A stretch of 7,332 nucleotides of DNA from Propionibacteriaceae bacterium (lineage in GTDB: Bacteria > Actinomycetota > Actinomycetes > Propionibacteriales > Propionibacteriaceae): NCBI GenBank assembly GCA_031268065.1, contig JAIRXX010000326.1, forward strand, positions 1-7,332, in the 5' to 3' direction. A program made the position numbers and the translations under genes. The notes under the pieces are model-generated. The model was not told the origin of the DNA. It ran no database searches and saw nothing but the letters and a program-made list of their open reading frames with translations. Position 1 is the stretch's first letter; each line of letters opens with the position of its first letter. Positions 4,717 through 7,332 of this stretch are shown in pieces.

Positions 4717-4731
4717 GCGCCGCAGCGGCGC
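4717..4731 (-). terminator. GC-rich hairpin at the kgd stop codon
   Basis: In minus-strand sense GCGCCGCTGCGGCGC begins at the last base of the kgd TAG and folds into a 6-bp all-GC stem with a CTG loop. No run of U follows, so it is not a classical intrinsic terminator. U-less GC hairpins are often proposed to end transcription in actinobacteria. It could instead only stabilise the 3' end. Confidence 0.35.
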
Positions 4732-7332
4732 TAACCCAGCGCGCGCCGCATCAACTCTGCCTCCTGGGCGGCGTGTACTTTGACCGAACCCACCGCGGGC
4801 GCCGAGCCAGCCGGGCGGGTGACTCCGGTCATCTTCAACTCGTAGCCGGGGATCAGCTCAGCGATGGCCTTGGGCAGGTATAGCTGCAAGAACCACCAAG
4901 CGCCCTGGTTCTCGGGCTCCTCCTGGACGAAGCACACATCGCCCACCGTTGGGTATTTGGCTAGTTCGGCGGCCAATTCCTTGGCAGGCAGCGGGTAGAG
5001 CCGCTCCAGCGGGAGAATGGCTATCTGCTGGTCCAGCCCTGCTGCCGCCCGCGCGTTCACCAGTTCCCAGCGCACCTTGCCGGAGCACAAGATGATCCGC
5101 CGCACTGAAGCGGGGTCCGTGATGGTGGGATCGCCCATCGCCGGTTGCCAGTGGCCGTGGGTGAATTCGTCGACTGCGGAGACCGACAATTTGTTGCGCA
5201 GCATCGATTTCGGAGTCATCACCACCAAAGGCCGGTGCCAATTCACGTAGGCATGGGTGCGGAGCAGGTGGAAATAGCTGGCCGGAGTTGATGGCTGGCA
5301 GACCGCCAAAGCCCCTTCGGAGCAGAGGTTCAGCCAACGCTCGATGCGGGCTGAGGAGTGATCCGGCCCCTGTCCCTCGTAGCCGTGGGGGAGGAGCAGG
5401 ACCACTCCCGACTTCTGCGTCCACTTGGCGTTGCCCGAGGAGATGTATTCGTCTATAACGGACTGCCCGCCGTTGGCGAAATCGCCGAATTGCGCCTCCC
5501 AGCACACCAGCGCGTCGGGGGCGGCGACGGAGTAGCCGTATTCAAAGCCCAGCGCCGCGTATTCGCTGAGCAAAGAGTCGTAGACGTGGAAGGCGCCCTG
5601 GTCTTCGCTGAGCTGCCGCAGTGGCACGTAGGACTCGTTGGTCTTGCGGTCCACGATCGCCGCGAAACGCTGGGAGAACGTTCCGCGCCTGGTGTCCTGC
5701 CCGACCAGCCGCACCGGGCGGCCTTCCATCAGCAACGAACCCAGCGCGAGCAATTCGGCGCTGGCCCAGTCGATATTCCCATTGCGGTAGCTGTTGGCGC
5801 GGCGTTGGAGTTGCGGCAAGACCTTGGGATGGACAGTGAAGCCCTCCGGGAAGTCGAGATGCGCGTTCGCCACCGCCTCCATCACTTCGGCTGAGATTGC
5901 CGTCTGGGTCTCCACGCCCAATTTCTTCGGGTAGTAGGGGGTCTTCGCCCAGGTTTGATCGGCGTTGGAGGCTTCGCGCACCTCTTTGAAGACCGCCTCC
6001 AGCCGTTCGCGGAATTTCGCCATCACATCGTCGGCGTCTTGGGTGGAGATGTCGCCGCGTCCGATCAGCGCTTCGGTGTAGAGGGTGCGCGTGGTGCGTT
6101 TCTGCTCGATGAGGTCGTACATCTTCGGCTGGGTGAAGCTCGGGTCGTCACCCTCGTTGTGGCCCCGGCGGCGGTAGCAAACCAGGTCGATTACAACGTC
6201 TTTGTGGTAGCGCTGCCGGTAGGCGAAGGCCACTTGGGCCACCCGTGCGACCGACTCCGGGTCGTCTGCGTTGACATGGAAGACCGGGCACTGCCAGGCC
6301 TTTGCCAGGTCGGTGCAATAGACCGAAGAGCGCGAATCCATTGGCGAGGCGGTGAAGCCCACTTGGTTGTTGACAACCAAATGGATCGTGCCGCCGACTT
6401 TGTAGGCGCGCAGCTGCGACATCTGCATTGTCTCGTAGACCACACCCTGTCCGGCGAAGGCGGCATCGCCGTGGACGAGGACGGGCAGGATCGGGAATTC
6501 CTGATGCCGTTCGGCTGAGAGCCGGTCGAGCTTGGCGCGGGCGATCCCCTCCAGCACCGGGTCAACTGTCTCCAGGTGGCTTGGATTCGCGGCTACCGAA
6601 GTCTCAATGGTTTTGCCGGTGGCAGCGGTGAATTCGCCTTCCGCGCCCAGATGGTATTTCACATCGCCGGAGCCTTGGGTGAGGCGCGGATCGTAGTTGC
6701 CCTCGAATTCTTTGAAGATTTGGCTGTAGGACTTCCCAGTGATGGCTGCCAGCACGTTTAACCGGCCTCGGTGCGGCATCCCGATGATGACCTCGTTCAA
6801 TTCGGCGTTGGCCGCCTGTTCGCACAATTCGTCCAAGAAGACGATGGCCGATTCGCCGCCTTCCAGCGAGAAGCGTTTCTGGCCGACGAATTTGGTCTGC
6901 AGGAAGGTCTCGAAGACTTCGGCCTCGTTCAGTTTGTCCAAGATGCGCAGATGCTCGGTGCGCGGCAGCGATTTGTAAGGCCGCTCGAAGCGTTCCTGTA
7001 TCCAGTCGCGCTGTTCGTTGTCGGCGATGTGCATGTATTCCAGGCCGATGGTGCGGCAATAGGAATTGCGCAGGATGCCGAGGATTTCCCGCATGGTCTT
7101 GATTCCGCCGCCGAGGTTGCCCAGCCCGCCGATGGGGAATTCGCGGTCCAAATCCCACAGCGTCAGCCCGTGGTGTTCAATGGCCAATTCCGGATGGGTG
7201 CGTTGGCGGAATTCGAGCGGGTCGATGTCGGCCATGTAGTGGCCGAGGCTGCGGTAGGCGCCGATCAGCGAGAACATCCGCGATTCGGCGGATTTCTTCG
7301 CCGGGTCAAGGTTGTTCTTGTCGGCGGACCAG
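4731..7332 (-). CDS. kgd: Multifunctional 2-oxoglutarate decarboxylase/dehydrogenase E1 (Kgd/OdhA type), 5'-truncated by window edge
   Basis: This thiamine-diphosphate enzyme decarboxylates 2-oxoglutarate at the TCA-cycle/glutamate branch point. In actinobacteria an acyltransferase (E2-like) domain is fused to the N-terminus of E1, and FHA proteins such as GarA/OdhI inhibit it. The 866 visible codons run open to the window edge; full-length homologues have about 1,200 residues, so roughly 350 N-terminal residues, including any acyltransferase domain, are not seen. Visible motifs: YRSLGHYMADIDPLEFRQR near the start; GMPHRGRLNVLA (about 6745-6785); HGDAAFAGQG...VVNNQVGF (about 6354-6475), which binds ThDP/Mg; CYRRRGHNEGDDPSFTQP (about 6125-6185); and the C-terminal E1 region (QEEPENQGAWWF) ending RRALG. 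No frameshift or odd residue was noticed. The Kgd/OdhA rather than SucA label rests on close resemblance to mycobacterial Kgd and the host lineage. Confidence 0.95.
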   Translation of the reverse strand, partial: WSADKNNLDPAKKSAESRMFSLIGAYRSLGHYMADIDPLEFRQRTHPELAIEHHGLTLWDLDREFPIGGLGNLGGGIKTMREILGILRNSYCRTIGLEYMHIADNEQRDWIQERFERPYKSLPRTEHLRILDKLNEAEVFETFLQTKFVGQKRFSLEGGESAIVFLDELCEQAANAELNEVIIGMPHRGRLNVLAAITGKSYSQIFKEFEGNYDPRLTQGSGDVKYHLGAEGEFTAATGKTIETSVAANPSHLETVDPVLEGIARAKLDRLSAERHQEFPILPVLVHGDAAFAGQGVVYETMQMSQLRAYKVGGTIHLVVNNQVGFTASPMDSRSSVYCTDLAKAWQCPVFHVNADDPESVARVAQVAFAYRQRYHKDVVIDLVCYRRRGHNEGDDPSFTQPKMYDLIEQKRTTRTLYTEALIGRGDISTQDADDVMAKFRERLEAVFKEVREASNADQTWAKTPYYPKKLGVETQTAISAEVMEAVANAHLDFPEGFTVHPKVLPQLQRRANSYRNGNIDWASAELLALGSLLMEGRPVRLVGQDTRRGTFSQRFAAIVDRKTNESYVPLRQLSEDQGAFHVYDSLLSEYAALGFEYGYSVAAPDALVCWEAQFGDFANGGQSVIDEYISSGNAKWTQKSGVVLLLPHGYEGQGPDHSSARIERWLNLCSEGALAVCQPSTPASYFHLLRTHAYVNWHRPLVVMTPKSMLRNKLSVSAVDEFTHGHWQPAMGDPTITDPASVRRIILCSGKVRWELVNARAAAGLDQQIAILPLERLYPLPAKELAAELAKYPTVGDVCFVQEEPENQGAWWFLQLYLPKAIAELIPGYELKMTGVTRPAGSAPAVGSVKVHAAQEAELMRRALG

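Noticed and set aside
5358..6518. Plus-strand ORFs of 178 and 187 codons within kgd.
   Set aside because: Both are antisense shadows of kgd, which is conserved without interruption on the minus strand.
1..7332. tRNA or rRNA genes, CRISPR arrays, insertion sequences, toxin-antitoxin or defence genes.
   Set aside because: No cloverleaf, repeat-spacer pattern, transposase motif or defence domain was seen on either strand; the window looks like core chromosome.

Overview
This window comes from a moderately GC-rich actinobacterium (Actinomycetota). The evidence is lineage-specific: a WhiB1-type Fe-S regulator, a SigR/SigH sigma factor with its zinc anti-sigma factor RsrA, a PdtaS-type histidine kinase, the 24-residue actinobacterial ribosomal protein bL37, and a Kgd/OdhA-type 2-oxoglutarate decarboxylase/dehydrogenase. 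The gene neighbourhood (aroA, sigR/sigH, rsrA/rshA, pdtaS, whiB1) resembles that of mycobacteria and relatives. I cannot name the genus. Nothing mobile, no tRNA or rRNA, and no CRISPR array is visible; this looks like chromosomal core.

Layout, left to right. (1) 1-1186, minus strand: aroA (EPSP synthase), cut off at its 3' end by the window edge. (2) 1187-1567: a 381-bp gap without a convincing gene. It contains a candidate plus-strand promoter whose 17-bp spacer is filled by a 6-4-6 palindrome. (3) 1568-2438, plus strand: the sigR-rsrA operon, overlapping by 8 bp. (4) 2439-2594: a convergent gap holding a long inverted repeat with 15-nt arms (14 of 15 pair) around internal helices. (5) 2595-2669, minus strand: a 24-codon gene for ribosomal protein bL37. 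(6) 2670-2808: a divergent promoter region with two hairpins. (7) 2809-4269, plus strand: pdtaS. (8) 4266-4517, minus strand: whiB1, overlapping pdtaS tail to tail by 4 bp. (9) 4518-4730: the whiB1 leader and promoter region, with repeated ACTTGTC motifs and two hairpins downstream of kgd. (10) 4731-7332, minus strand: kgd, missing its N-terminal part.

The central genes form a stress-sensing and gene-control cluster. RsrA is a thiol-redox switch that holds SigR. PdtaS is a soluble GAF-PAS sensor kinase which, in relatives, signals to an ANTAR-domain RNA-binding antiterminator that is not in this window. WhiB1 is an Fe-S, nitric-oxide-responsive partner of the primary sigma factor. bL37 is a ribosomal component. 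The flanking aroA and kgd are ordinary metabolic genes (shikimate pathway and TCA cycle/glutamate node).

I found no wholly new system. The points most worth a second look are the small bL37 gene, the palindrome inside the predicted sigR promoter, the long inverted repeat after rsrA, the unusual ATP-binding G1 box of PdtaS, and the ACTTGTC repeats upstream of whiB1.
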